Positions 1-10,145 of a stretch of 64,000 bases of DNA are shown here, piece after piece. How positions within the stretch are numbered: position 1 is the stretch's first letter; each line of letters begins with the position of its first letter. The notes under the pieces are model-generated. The model was not told where the DNA came from. It saw nothing but the letters and a program-made list of their open reading frames with translations, and searched no databases. The stretch covers positions 23,428,046-23,492,045 of the forward strand of contig NC_081547.1 in assembly GCF_901000735.1 (NCBI RefSeq), in the 5' to 3' direction. The DNA is from Corylus avellana. Taxonomy: Eukaryota > Streptophyta > Magnoliopsida > Fagales > Betulaceae. Position numbers and translations under genes: made by a program.

Positions 1-242
1 TTTGCTTCTTTTGGATAAACTTTGTTCAGCATTCCCATCCCCTATCTTTGTCTGTTTCATAATTCTGTTAAGGAAAAATCCATGCGAAGATTTAGGTAGG
101 CCTAAGACCGTAAATGAATTAATAAAACTACCCGTGAACTCGCTCGACCTCGATTTAATTGTTAAACAGGCTGTTTATGAATACAAAACAAGGCTCAATT
201 ATTAAAATTATTCATATTTGTATAAAACTCAGCTTGTCTGGA

Positions 243-352
243 TTAACGTTCATAAACACATTAGCCAATTGATCAACAAATGCAATAGGACAAAGACATA
301 GACTGCCCTCCAAGAGATGGTGACACACAAAATGGCTGTCAATCCCAATGCT
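243..352 (-). pseudogene. Copia polymerase-end relic (RNase H 3' end)
   Basis: Read on the minus strand, this short stretch gives peptide pieces such as IDSHFVCHHLLEG followed by ADQL-like residues (here VDQLANVF). That is how the last part of Copia polyproteins (end of RNase H) usually reads. The same text recurs, with changes, at 8497-8600, so both are copies of one Copia family. Only about 35 codons remain and there is no open frame, so it is a relic. Bases 1-240 hold no gene I can recognise. Confidence 0.45.
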
Positions 353-359
353 GATATCC

Positions 360-620
360 TTATGATGATATAAGGATTGTCATACCATAACAAGTATGGT
401 CATCCCCACATCACATAAGTCCCATGGCAGGTAAATAACCTCCATGGAGATTACTAAAAAGTGAAATGATATAATTAACCCTTCGCCAAGAGTTATATTA
501 TACTCTATAAATAAAGTGAGAATCAAAAAGTTACATTCGTTCGTTTTTTCTAACAACATTCTCTGACTTCTTTCTCTTTGTCCTCTATAACATTTCCACC
601 ATAATGGGAGACTTTCAAAG
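360..620 (+). repeat. possible LTR remnant next to the Copia relic
   Basis: AT-rich sequence without coding potential. It has a TATA-like string (TCTATAAATAAAG near 508-521) followed by a CT-rich leader, the usual look of a retrotransposon LTR promoter region. No partner LTR, primer site or target duplication was found, so the assignment is weak. Bases 620-880 show only A-rich filler before the 3' end of the protease gene. Confidence 0.25.
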
Positions 621-884
621 ATCTTAGTTTATTGTATATATAATTCTACAAATTAGTATACTTATGTTCCAATTATAGTTAATTGGGCAAATAGATCAGA
701 AAAAGTTGATTAAAATGGAGAAATTAATCAAAAGTAGCTTAGAATTACATAGTTCCGAATTGCAATATACATAAGCATACAAGATCCCAATTTGATTCGA
801 TTAGAAAGACAAAAGACAAAAAACAAAACAAAAAATAAAACAAAACAAAAAAAATGATAGACATGCCTCTATGAGTACGTACTG

Positions 885-3498
885 TTAGATTGGACCTCTT
901 TCTTTGTTTCCCGTTTTCATATTACCATTTTCTGGACTATAAATGACAATAGGGCTCCTTACGATTTTGCGGGAACTTTTCCATACAAGTGAGCCTGAAA
1001 CCATTTGCATGCTTGCCATTGCCTTCGCCCTCACGACAACCCTGTAGCACAGCTTCTGATTGACGCGAGTGAAGACGAGACTCATGGGCTTCACAGTGAT
1101 GTCAACTCCTCTGGGAGCTCTAATGGTGGCATTGTAGACGGATGGAGCAGCACCGACATTGGTGACTACTCTCTGGAAAACACCTGTTGTTATCTGTAGC
1201 TTGCTTTTCAAGCTAAGATGCATGGTTGGATAGTTGAGATCGTCGTAGCCAATTCCAGGAAGGAATTTTGAACAATCTATGGATTTTGAACCGACGAGGA
1301 CTGCCAAAGAGGATGAATTATACCCCTCGTGGCATAGGAACTGGGTGTAAAGCATTTCGCCCATGTCATAAATTAAGCCAGGGCTCACGGCTCGAGTTGG
1401 ATTCACTTGACCAGCACCATATGCAAATTCTCCTTCTGTATTCACCCTCCGGCTCATAGAATTTGCTTCACAATTAAATCGATGCAAGTGTCAGCCATGA
1501 AGAAGATAAGCATTATGGGCAAGTAGAGAAGAACCTTATAAGAAATGGATACAAATCAATCTTTTGAAGCACACAAAGCTTTGAAGTATGATTAAAACAG
1601 GAGTCTAACCCCAAATGGTTTGGCTCAAGTGATAAGTCACTTTGCTAATTTGGTGCCACATGAAGCATTAGAGCATCTCTATTGAGCTCTTTAAATTTGG
1701 CTTTTTTAAAAAAAATTAAAAAAGCTCACAAAAAGAGTAATTTAACACGCTCTCTACTCTATTTCAAATTTAATTTTGATCAACGAGGCTATCTAAATAC
1801 CAAGTGCAAAAAGTAAAAGTTATTTAGTTTTTTAATCTTATATATTCATTTTCCTTCTCTCTCTCATTATATATTCATTTTTAATCTTATATAAGAAAAT
1901 AATAATATGTAACTAAAGTAGAAGAAGATATAATGAGTTTGATATTTGATTCATTTTAATAGTGACTTTTCAAATTTTAAAAAGTGAGTTTTTCTCTTCA
2001 AATTTAACTTTTATTTGAACACCTCAATATGAATGCTCTTAGGTCTAAAGTTCAACCTCCTTCGGTACAAACAAATCCTTGGGGTCACGCTCGTGGGCGA
2101 AAGCCTGAGCTTTACTTGACCCATGTAGAGGGGCTCGTGCACGGGAATCTAGTACTCCGTTAAAAGAAAAAAGAAAAAAAAAAAGACAATCTTATCCTTT
2201 TTACTTGTGGTGATAAGAGCAGACTTGATTGCAGCTGGACTCCATTTTGGGTGGAATGACTTAACATAGGCTGCTGCTCCGGCGACGTGAGGACATGCCA
2301 TGGAAGTCCCAGACATGAGGGTAAATTTGGAAAATTGGGTGTCACCTTTCAAGCCGGTGAGCGACTTCAAAGGGGTGTAAGCTGCAAGGATGTTAACACC
2401 GGGTGCTGCAATATCAGGCTGTTCCACCAAAAGATGTGGGTGTTAGGTTTTATACGTCAAAGCCATGCAACAAGGAAAATGTTTTCTACTTTATATTAGG
2501 GATAACTTCAGTTAGGACCTATGAGTTACTACAAGTTTTGAGAAAACTCTCCAAATTTCAAAAACTCTCAATTTCACTCCATAAACTTTCAATTGGATGC
2601 AATTGACCTCATTCATCAATTTTTATCGTTAAACCCTAATGGAAACCAATAAAAAAACCAAATTACCCTTCAATTTTTTGTTTTAGTTTTAATTTTCAAT
2701 TGGAAATTAAGTGTAAAATTTGAATTTTATAAAAGTTTCAGGGGTATAAAAGTCATTTATCACTTTTAACGTCCAAAAACTGGCGGAGGGGGTAGATTGC
2801 ATCAAATTAAAAGTTCAATTTGTGAGATTGCGAGGTTTCGAAATTTAGAGATGTCTTTTCAAATTACATAATAGTTGAGAAGTCATTTGTGAAGTTTTCT
2901 CAATATATTATGAATGAAAAAGTAAAATCTATACCTTGAGAACACGTTGTGATCCGGAACTTGGACCACGAGATGAAAATGTAGCTACAAATGGAGCAGG
3001 CAGTTTTTTTATTTCTTGGGTCTTATGTATAACTCCTGATGATGATCTACATTGCACAAGAAAGTCAATCAAGTTAAAGCTTCTTTAAAATCATTTATAA
3101 AGCTAATTTCAGCTAGTAAGTAAATAATGTGGGACTTAACACACATGCATGAGTGTCTTTATAAACCACTTATTTTCATGCAATGTTCCAGTACCACATG
3201 ACATTACTAGATGGTTCTGATATCATTTGTAACGACTTAAGAAAAGCGTTAGCCACATTTGCAATATCACCCCAAAACGACAAGTCAATTTGGAGTTTCC
3301 CTAAAATCACTTATAAAGCAAAGTTTCACCTAATAAGTATGTAATATGAAACTTAGCACCCATGAGTACTGTTTATAAACTACTCACTATATGTAGGTTA
3401 CTCATCTATTCTAATATGAGACCACGGTGTGACATTAACAAAAGTTTCTCCACAATCTTTTTCTAATAAATGTTGAATTAATTGTAACAAGCATGAAC

Positions 3499-3533
<35 letters not shown>

Positions 3534-6500
3534 AAAGAAGGCATTCACTATATATAACCAGCCAAAAACTATGATTACCTTGTGGAATGTATGTAATTAT
3601 CTACGATTTCACCAAGGGTGCCATTCACAATGGTTCCCGGGGCCATGAAAATTGGGGCAGAATCGAAAAAGAAATTATCACTTGCAAGTATAGTGCCAAC
3701 ACCGCCAATTTCTCTGACAACAGAATCAATTCCCCATTGTCCTAATCTGCAGTAAACAAGCCTTCCCTTTACCTTAGCAGGATCTAATGAGTTTTCCAAG
3801 CAAAACCTGTACAAAATGAAAATGTTTGTTTTGTTTTTGTGATCAAAACTTTTCACTTATAATTGCTTCTCTATGAACAAAGAAAATTAGTACCTAGCAT
3901 CCTCCTTGGTTGAAGGGTTACGCGCCACATCTTCCCCACTAACAAGAGGATATAATGCCTGCTTTGGATTGAATGTGCTCACCCCAACCCCCTGCATAAC
4001 CAAAAAGGAAATTTACAAGGCATATCAAATTAGAAACTCCTAGGCTAGCCGATTTTTACACGACGTGCAAATTTAGCATGAACCTAATATGAAATTAACT
4101 GGTTAGAGTTAAGGAGTTTGACTCGTTTAATTAAATGAATTGAGTTGTGGTTGATCTTTATACTTACTGAGATGGTCTTTCCATTTCCCAAACGAACATT
4201 GCTCCTAAACGCCCTATCAATGCCGCTAGCTGCCACGGTTAGAACCCAAGGTGCATGATTCATCACAGTACCCAGACTTGGTCCAGAATTTCCAGCCGAG
4301 GCCACAGTGAGAATTCCCTTCTTCATGGCATGAAACGCACCGATTGATATAGAGTCAACGGCATAGTTAATATATCCTCCACCAATAGAAATCGATATAA
4401 CGTCCACACCATCATGTATAGCAGCTTCAAAAGCAGCAAGTATGTCCATATCCGAGCACCCATAGCTGGCCCAACAAACCTTGTACATGGCCACCCTAGC
4501 CGACGGCACTGCGCCTCGTGCGGTGCCTTGGGCGAGCCCAAAGAGGCTTGCATTTCTAACGAGGTTGCCGGCGAAGGTTGACGATGTGTGGGTCCCGTGA
4601 CCTTGCACATCAACCGGAGAAAAAATGTCGTTCGGATCCGATACGTTGTCGAGCTTGAAGTACCTTGCACCTATTAGTTTCCTTCAAGTACCCAAATATA
4701 AATTAATAATATTGTTTTAGGTTATATGAATGTGATGACATTATAGTGAAAATTAGTTATTAATTTTATTTTTATATGCTTTGCTTATTCAAATATTGAT
4801 TTTTATTGTCACGTTAGCCTAATTATATATATGACAGTTGTTCTACTAAGTAGCATTATTATATCTAGGCAATGTGAGATGATTGAAATTGCAACTTCTA
4901 CTGAACTTGTGCTGATGAAATAGTTGATTGAGACGTAATTTTGTAACACTAATTACCAAAAATCATGTTCAAAAAAAGTTCATCGATCTTTGGCCAGCAC
5001 TCTCAAGATTAATAGTTTTGAAAATTTGTTGAAAATGACACGCTTTCTGGAAATGTGAGAATGTGTTTTGATGTTTTCCATGTTTCAAAATGCATGGTGA
5101 TGAAAATGACCCAATTAATGACAAGTTTTTATGTTTTGGCTGGTTTTCTTGCTTGCTTACCAAAAAAGGAAAAATGCCTCTGTCGTTTCCCAAATCATAG
5201 ATGTAGCCAACAAATTTACGATAGAGATAATTTGGTGGTGTTTGATAATTAGTCTTTTTAATTAAGAGGGTTTTTTTTTTTTTTTTGGTGAAAAACCGTG
5301 GCATAAAGATGAAATGAGTTTGGAGTATTTTGTGAGTGTTTTATGAGTAAAGTTGTTTGTTAATGTTTTGACTTTTTTGAATAAAACTAAATCGATTTTC
5401 AAAGAAGATATAGAGTGACTTTTGATCCGATTGGGATCCCTAGCAATAGCTGGGGAATTGCCTATTATTATTATTTTTTTTTTTTTGAAATCCTGGCCAT
5501 TGAATCTCATCTAAGGGTCTACAAGCCACCACGTGTCCCATTAATTAAAAAAATATATATTTTATTATTTAAATTGTGAAAATAAAATATAAAACAAAAT
5601 AAAAAAATATGAGATGGCCGGCCACCCCAGCTGAGCCATGGGGGTGGCCGGAGCCATCCCATGGCCCCAGGAGGTGGTTCGGCCACCCCTTAGGGCCAAA
5701 ACCCATAAATTAAATTTTTTGATTTGGCCCTAAGGGGTGGCTTTGGCCTCCCCCAACCAGTCCTTGGGGGTGGCATATTTTATTATTATTATTTTTTATA
5801 TTTTATTTTAAAATTTTAAATAATAAAAATATTATTTTTTAATTAGTAGGACACGTGGCAACTTGTAGACCCTTGGATGAGACTCAATGGCAAAAAAATT
5901 TTAAAAAATTGATGGGCAATTTCTCAGTTATTGCTGGGGATCCCGATCCCTTTTGATCAGTGTTATATATACCAATGCATAAATTCCCGAGGGTGTAATC
6001 TAAATGCATACACAAACTTTCCTAATTAGAAAGAAATATAATCATTAAAATCCAAGTCCACAAGATCTAAAATCATGACAAATTCGTTTAATTTATATGA
6101 AATGAAAACTCTTGGGTTGATCATTTCTGAAAGTGAATAATTTTTAGAGTCGAATTTAATTTATTATCTTTTTCAGGTGAAAATGAATCGATTAATGAAC
6201 TTCATATTGGTAATTGAATAAAAAATAATAATAAAGAAAAAGGAAAAGGAAAATGGACACGATTTTACTTGTTGCATCCTGAGAAATTAGCGAAGTGGGC
6301 ACAAGTTCCTTTCCATTTTGCAGGTGGAGGACCAAACCCATCATCCTTAAAGCTTTCAGACTGTGGAGTAATCCCTGGCACGAAATTTGATCGTATTTAT
6401 TTACAAAAAAATAAGTACGATAAAAACAAATTAAACTGAAATAAATAAATAAATAATTAAAAAATCCAAGCACCTGTATCAAATAGACCCACAATTATAT

Positions 6501-6668
6501 CCCTTTCCATTTTCAAGTTTCTTCTAGCGGTTAAAGGTAATCCAATGAAGTCCCATGACTTGGTAGTTTGTAGCTTGTGATACCGATTCGGCATCACATG
6601 TACCACCCTGTCCATGCCTGCAGAATTCACACCAAAATTTAAAACTCGATCAGTTTATATAATTAATC

Positions 6669-6709
<41 letters not shown>

Positions 6710-6945
6710 CAATGAAAATAATAATAATTGAGGAACATATATTAAACATATATCTTCACATACCCAATAACTTTTGGGCTTCATCTTGAGATAGCTTTGC
6801 TGCAAATGCATTGAAGCCCTTTGTGTAGCTGTAGACCATGGACTCCTGAGCATCTTGAAGGCTGTTCCATGATACTCATTAAGCCACAGTAAATAAACAT
6901 ATAATCTTGTGTTTGTGCTGAAAACTGCATATATAGTTTCATGAT

Positions 6946-6983
<38 letters not shown>

Positions 6984-7491
6984 CATATGTGTGTGCAAAG
7001 AGATGAGAAAGGGAGGAGCCAACCAACCTTCCTTTCACAGAAGAGAGGATATCTAGATTCATGTTTTTCTGATCTGCAGTGGCTGTGAACAAGGGATCAT
7101 GTTGCATGAAAGCAATGTAGAAGTCCTGTATACAACTTAAGATTACGTACGGCATAGAAATAAATCTTGAATTATTTGTCTCTTAAGCTATTATAACTCT
7201 TGTCTTAATACTCCTCCGCAAATCCAACGGTAGATCACATACGTTGAAATTTGATCTTGAACTCTTAAATTCTTTATTTTTTGAGTTATTATAACTATTG
7301 TCTCAATAATAAACATGACAAACTAGAATTAATTAATTAATGATCAAGAAAACAAATAAAACATATGTATATATATATATACAAACCGTTTGCTCATCAT
7401 CTCCAATTGCACCAGCAAGATCACCTATCAAGACCAAGAGAAGAGGAAGAAGAAGAAGAAAGGTGTGGATATATTTTGTAGCTCCCGACAT
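885..7491 (-). CDS. subtilisin-like serine protease, SBT4.14/XSP1 type, 11 exons, intact
   Basis: Secreted subtilase (peptidase S8) that would act in the apoplast; closest recognised relative is Arabidopsis xylem serine peptidase 1. Exons, 5' to 3' on minus: 7491-7387, 7125-7028, 6861-6764, 6617-6474, 6374-6269, 4681-4168, 3991-3894, 3806-3579, 3046-2935, 2418-2205, 1465-885. All introns are GT-AG, phases agree, and the sum is 2298 nt (765 aa plus stop), normal for the family. The start gives a signal peptide (Leu-rich, residues about 8-28). Then come an I9 prodomain (DFYIAFMQ to KLLG), catalytic Asp147 in IVGLFDTG, His212 in GHGTHTSS, the oxyanion Asn region TVMNHAPW, a PA-domain insert (about 340-475), catalytic Ser540 in SGTSMACPH, and an fn3-like C-terminal domain on the last exon. 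No frame break was found. Three MITEs lie in its introns. XSP1 orthology is inferred from resemblance. Confidence 0.93.
1671..2038. mobile_element. Tourist-like MITE in subtilase last intron
   Basis: The ends are inverted repeats: GAGCATCTCTATTGAG on the left, and the reverse complement of CTCAATATGAATGCTC on the right. The element is flanked by TTA on both sides (1668-1670 and 2039-2041), the 3-bp duplication typical of PIF/Harbinger MITEs. It is 368 bp, very AT-rich and non-coding, and sits in the intron between the catalytic-Ser exon and the last exon. Confidence 0.7.
2502..2905. mobile_element. foldback MITE in subtilase intron
   Basis: The two halves are reverse complements with scattered mismatches. 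For example, left CAATTGGATGCAATTGACC pairs with right reverse complement AATTTGATGCAATCTACC, and left AACTTCA pairs with the right end TGAAGTT. No coding. A clear target duplication could not be fixed (TATATTA occurs near both ends). It fills most of the intron 2419-2934. Confidence 0.6.
3498..3533. repeat. (AT)n(AC)n microsatellite
   Basis: A run of AT dinucleotides passes directly into AC dinucleotides in the subtilase intron between exons 3046 and 3579. Similar (AT)n tracts occur at 6671-6705 and 6948-6981 in other introns of the same gene. Confidence 0.9.
5428..5949. mobile_element. Mutator-type MITE (long inverted repeat) with perfect 9-bp TSD
   Basis: Exact 9-bp duplications CTTTTGATC flank it at 5419-5427 and 5950-5958. 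The terminal inverted repeats begin CGATTGGGATCCC (left) and GGATCGGGATCCC (right, reverse complement). The inversion runs almost to the centre, where GC-rich arms (GGCCACCCC and GGGGTGGC types) form the hairpin tip. A 9-bp duplication with long TIRs points to a Mutator-derived non-autonomous element. It is 522 bp, non-coding, and lies in the 1.6-kb subtilase intron between exons 4681 and 6269. Confidence 0.85.
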
Positions 7492-7690
7492 GCTTATTAC
7501 AATAATATTATGGAGGTTTGAGGTTGCTACATATATATAACGATCGAGAACGACACAACCTGTATTGCTTCACAAGAAAGAACAACCTTGCAGTTAACTT
7601 CTTCAACTCCAATTCCTCAGGTTTTCGGTTGGGAAAACCTGTAAAGGAAGATAACAAAATCTCTGCTTCTCTTCTGCTTTAGTCAATGTC

Positions 7691-7698
7691 ATATATAA
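7691..7698 (-). promoter_or_regulatory. candidate TATA box of the subtilase gene
   Basis: On the minus strand the string CCTTATATATGAC lies about 200 bp upstream of the start codon at 7491, which would give a 5' leader of about 170 nt. A second TATA-like string at 7531-7541 is too close to the ATG for a normal leader, and a third lies near 7757-7765. The choice is a guess from spacing. The rest of 7700-8496 shows only a poly-A run (8094-8113), an (AT)n tract and T/G-rich filler. Confidence 0.3.
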
Positions 7699-8496
7699 GG
7701 CTAGCTTATAGGAAGGACTAGATCTCCTTTGTGGGCCATTGATTACTTTTTTAAGCCTATATATATAATTATATTTCTTCACAAATTAAGATGAGATGAT
7801 GATGATGAGAATGTTAAAATCTGCAATGTGTTCTTGTGTTTCTTAATTTAATTGTGGGTGTAAAGAAGGTCGGCGTCAAATTTAAATGAGAATAATTGCT
7901 TGAGAATTGACAAAGAAGATTAACCCATAATATCAGGAAATCCTTTTTCTAGCTTGAATTCCAATTCAAGCTAGCTAGACTAGTGAACCTGTCTATATCC
8001 CAGACCCAAATTGAAGTGACTTGAAGAGCTTCTTTTAGCTCAAATGACTTTGCTTGCGTCATGCATGGGAGGATTTCACCTCAGCCTATAGTAAAAAAAA
8101 AAAAAAAAAAAAAGGGAGAGAAAAGAATATATATATATATATAGGTTGTTGTTTTTTGTTTTGTTTTTGTTTTTTGTTTTTGTTTTTTTGTTTTTACCTT
8201 AGGTTGAGCAATGGAGATGTTAACATTAATTTGGATTAACTGATAATTAATGTCAGTCTTTTATAGTTGAATAAGGGCGGTTAGAATAGGAAATACAATA
8301 AGAAAATTAAAGTAAAATATTACATAATAAAATCAAATTGTACTAGGAACTACTAAACCAGTATCTAAAGATATCAGGCAGACAAGGAAAATATCATAAT
8401 ATATTTTTGAATATATTCTAACATCTCCACAAACACAAAGTAGTAATGTAGATGCCAACTTGAGTTACGAAACAAGTTCACATAAATGACTAGGTA

Positions 8497-8925
8497 GATT
8501 TGCTTTGGTAAACATATCAATCAACTGATCAGCAGATGCAATAAGACAAAGGTGAAAAGTGCCTTACAAGAGATGACGGCACACAAAATGCCGGTCAATC
8601 TCAATGTCTTTAGTGCATTCGTAAAAGAGATCATTATGTGCAATTCGAACTGCACTTCAATTGTCATAGAATATAGGAGAGTTGGATATCTGAGGAACAC
8701 CCATATATCTTGTAGGAGCGCACGTAGCAAGAATAGCTAATAGGTGGTCTTCCTTAGGGCACAATAATCAGCTTCAGTACTGAAGTGGGCAACTACAGAT
8801 TGTTTATTGCTATACCAAGAAATGAGAGAACCACCTAGTAGAAAACAATATATAACCGATGATGGAGCGACGATCGGTTAGATCACCTACCCAGTTAGCT
8901 CCTGAATAAATCTAATGATGAGTGA
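8497..8925 (-). pseudogene. Copia RNase H relic
   Basis: Minus-strand translation in shifting frames gives the familiar Copia RNase H order: SGANWVGDLTDRRS, then GYIVFYLGGSLISWYSNKQS, then a degraded STEAEY-like stretch (STEADYCAL), then the HNDLF/ADQL region. Several frameshifts and stops break it. No LTRs could be paired with it. It shares its last 100 bp with the relic at 243-352. It lies upstream of, and is unrelated to, the Tnt1-like element that starts at 9400. Confidence 0.65.
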
Positions 8926-9250
8926 AAAGAGAAATTAAGACTATGAAACAATGTGTCCTTCACATAGGGTTTGAAGAAAAATAGCATAGTGATTTGAGTG
9001 CGGTGCAATCATGAATTAACTATGAACTGCATAGGCAACATCTAGTTTAGTAAGTTGTGACTGTAAGATAAATGAGACTCCTAACCATGTTTAGAGAGTG
9101 TTTGCATATGGAATTAGTGACTCGAAGCTTTACATTCATTTTTAAAAGGATTATCAACAATTTTACAATTAGTAAATCGAGCTCGTGGAGGAGATCAAAA
9201 GCATATTTTGCTTAAGATAATAACAAGCATCTGAATGATTATAAGACATT

Positions 9251-9251
<1 letters not shown>

Positions 9252-9292
<41 letters not shown>
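9252..9292. repeat. (AT)n microsatellite
   Basis: About 20 consecutive AT/TA dinucleotides in the AT-rich stretch between the Copia RNase H relic and the Tnt1-like element. Confidence 0.9.
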
Positions 9293-9296
<4 letters not shown>

Positions 9297-9399
9297 ACAA
9301 AAACAATTTAGCGTTTGTTGATGGAGTTTTTGCCAGGTCAGCAATTTGAATAGAAAAGTTGGTGAAATGACTAATTTTTGAACGGGTGAGAGAACCCAT

Positions 9400-10111
9400 T
9401 GTTAAGTATGACTTGAATTAAAAGTCATGGTGGGACCCAATGGTTTGCCTCCTTCTCCAAGTAGGAGAGGTTCTTGGTTCAATCGGTTTACTCCTTTACA
9501 TGTGGGTTTTGGAGACCTTCTCCTATGTGTACTTGAACTCCTTGTTTGACTTATAGTAGGAGTCCTAGACCAACATGTAAAAGGAGAGTTAAGCTTCTAT
9601 ATAAGGAACAAAGCATAAGGTGAATTGGTGTGTGCCAAAAATGTGAAGCACCAAAAGGAGGAGAAAAAGAGAGAATTTGAGAGGAGGTACAAGGGCAGCA
9701 AAGGTGTTCTCTTCTTGGTGGTTTTTGGGGGAGCCAAAAACAAGTGATTAGAAGAAAAATGGTATTGCAGAGTGAGAGAAGTAAATAGAGATCAGCCGTC
9801 ATCCATTCCAGCAAAAGAAGAGTTTGTACATCTGTCTTTTGGATTCTATTTTGGGAATAATCTCTCTTGTGTGATAGTGAGATTTGGGTATATTAGGGCT
9901 TTAGGATCTGAGTGATTTTCTCTCTACTATTTTTGTACTCCATATTTTGATAGTGAATTTTCTCCGGGTCGTCTCTGCTAGTGGATGTAGGCTTGTTAAG
10001 CCGAACCACTTAAATCTTTGTGTCGTGTGTGATTGCTTATCTTTGTTATTCCGCATTCTTCTTATTTTTCACATCTCACGGGTCTTGGGAAATAGGATTA
10101 ATTTCCTAACA
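9400..10111 (+). repeat. 5' LTR of Tnt1-like element
   Basis: It starts with TG and ends with CA and carries a TATA box (CTATATAAG near 9597-9605) about one third of the way in. It is 712 bp against 745 bp for the 3' LTR. Most of the difference is a block in the 3' LTR around 12968-13005 (GGGTTTATGAGAC...) that this copy lacks. Confidence 0.9.
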
Positions 10112-10113
10112 AC

Positions 10114-10125
10114 TGGTATCAGAGC
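10114..10125 (+). other. primer binding site, initiator tRNA-Met
   Basis: TGGTATCAGAGC, two bases after the 5' LTR. This is the standard complement to the 3' end of plant initiator methionine tRNA, used to prime reverse transcription in Copia elements. Confidence 0.9.
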
Positions 10126-10145
10126 TGTTGGTTCGAGTGGGAGTG

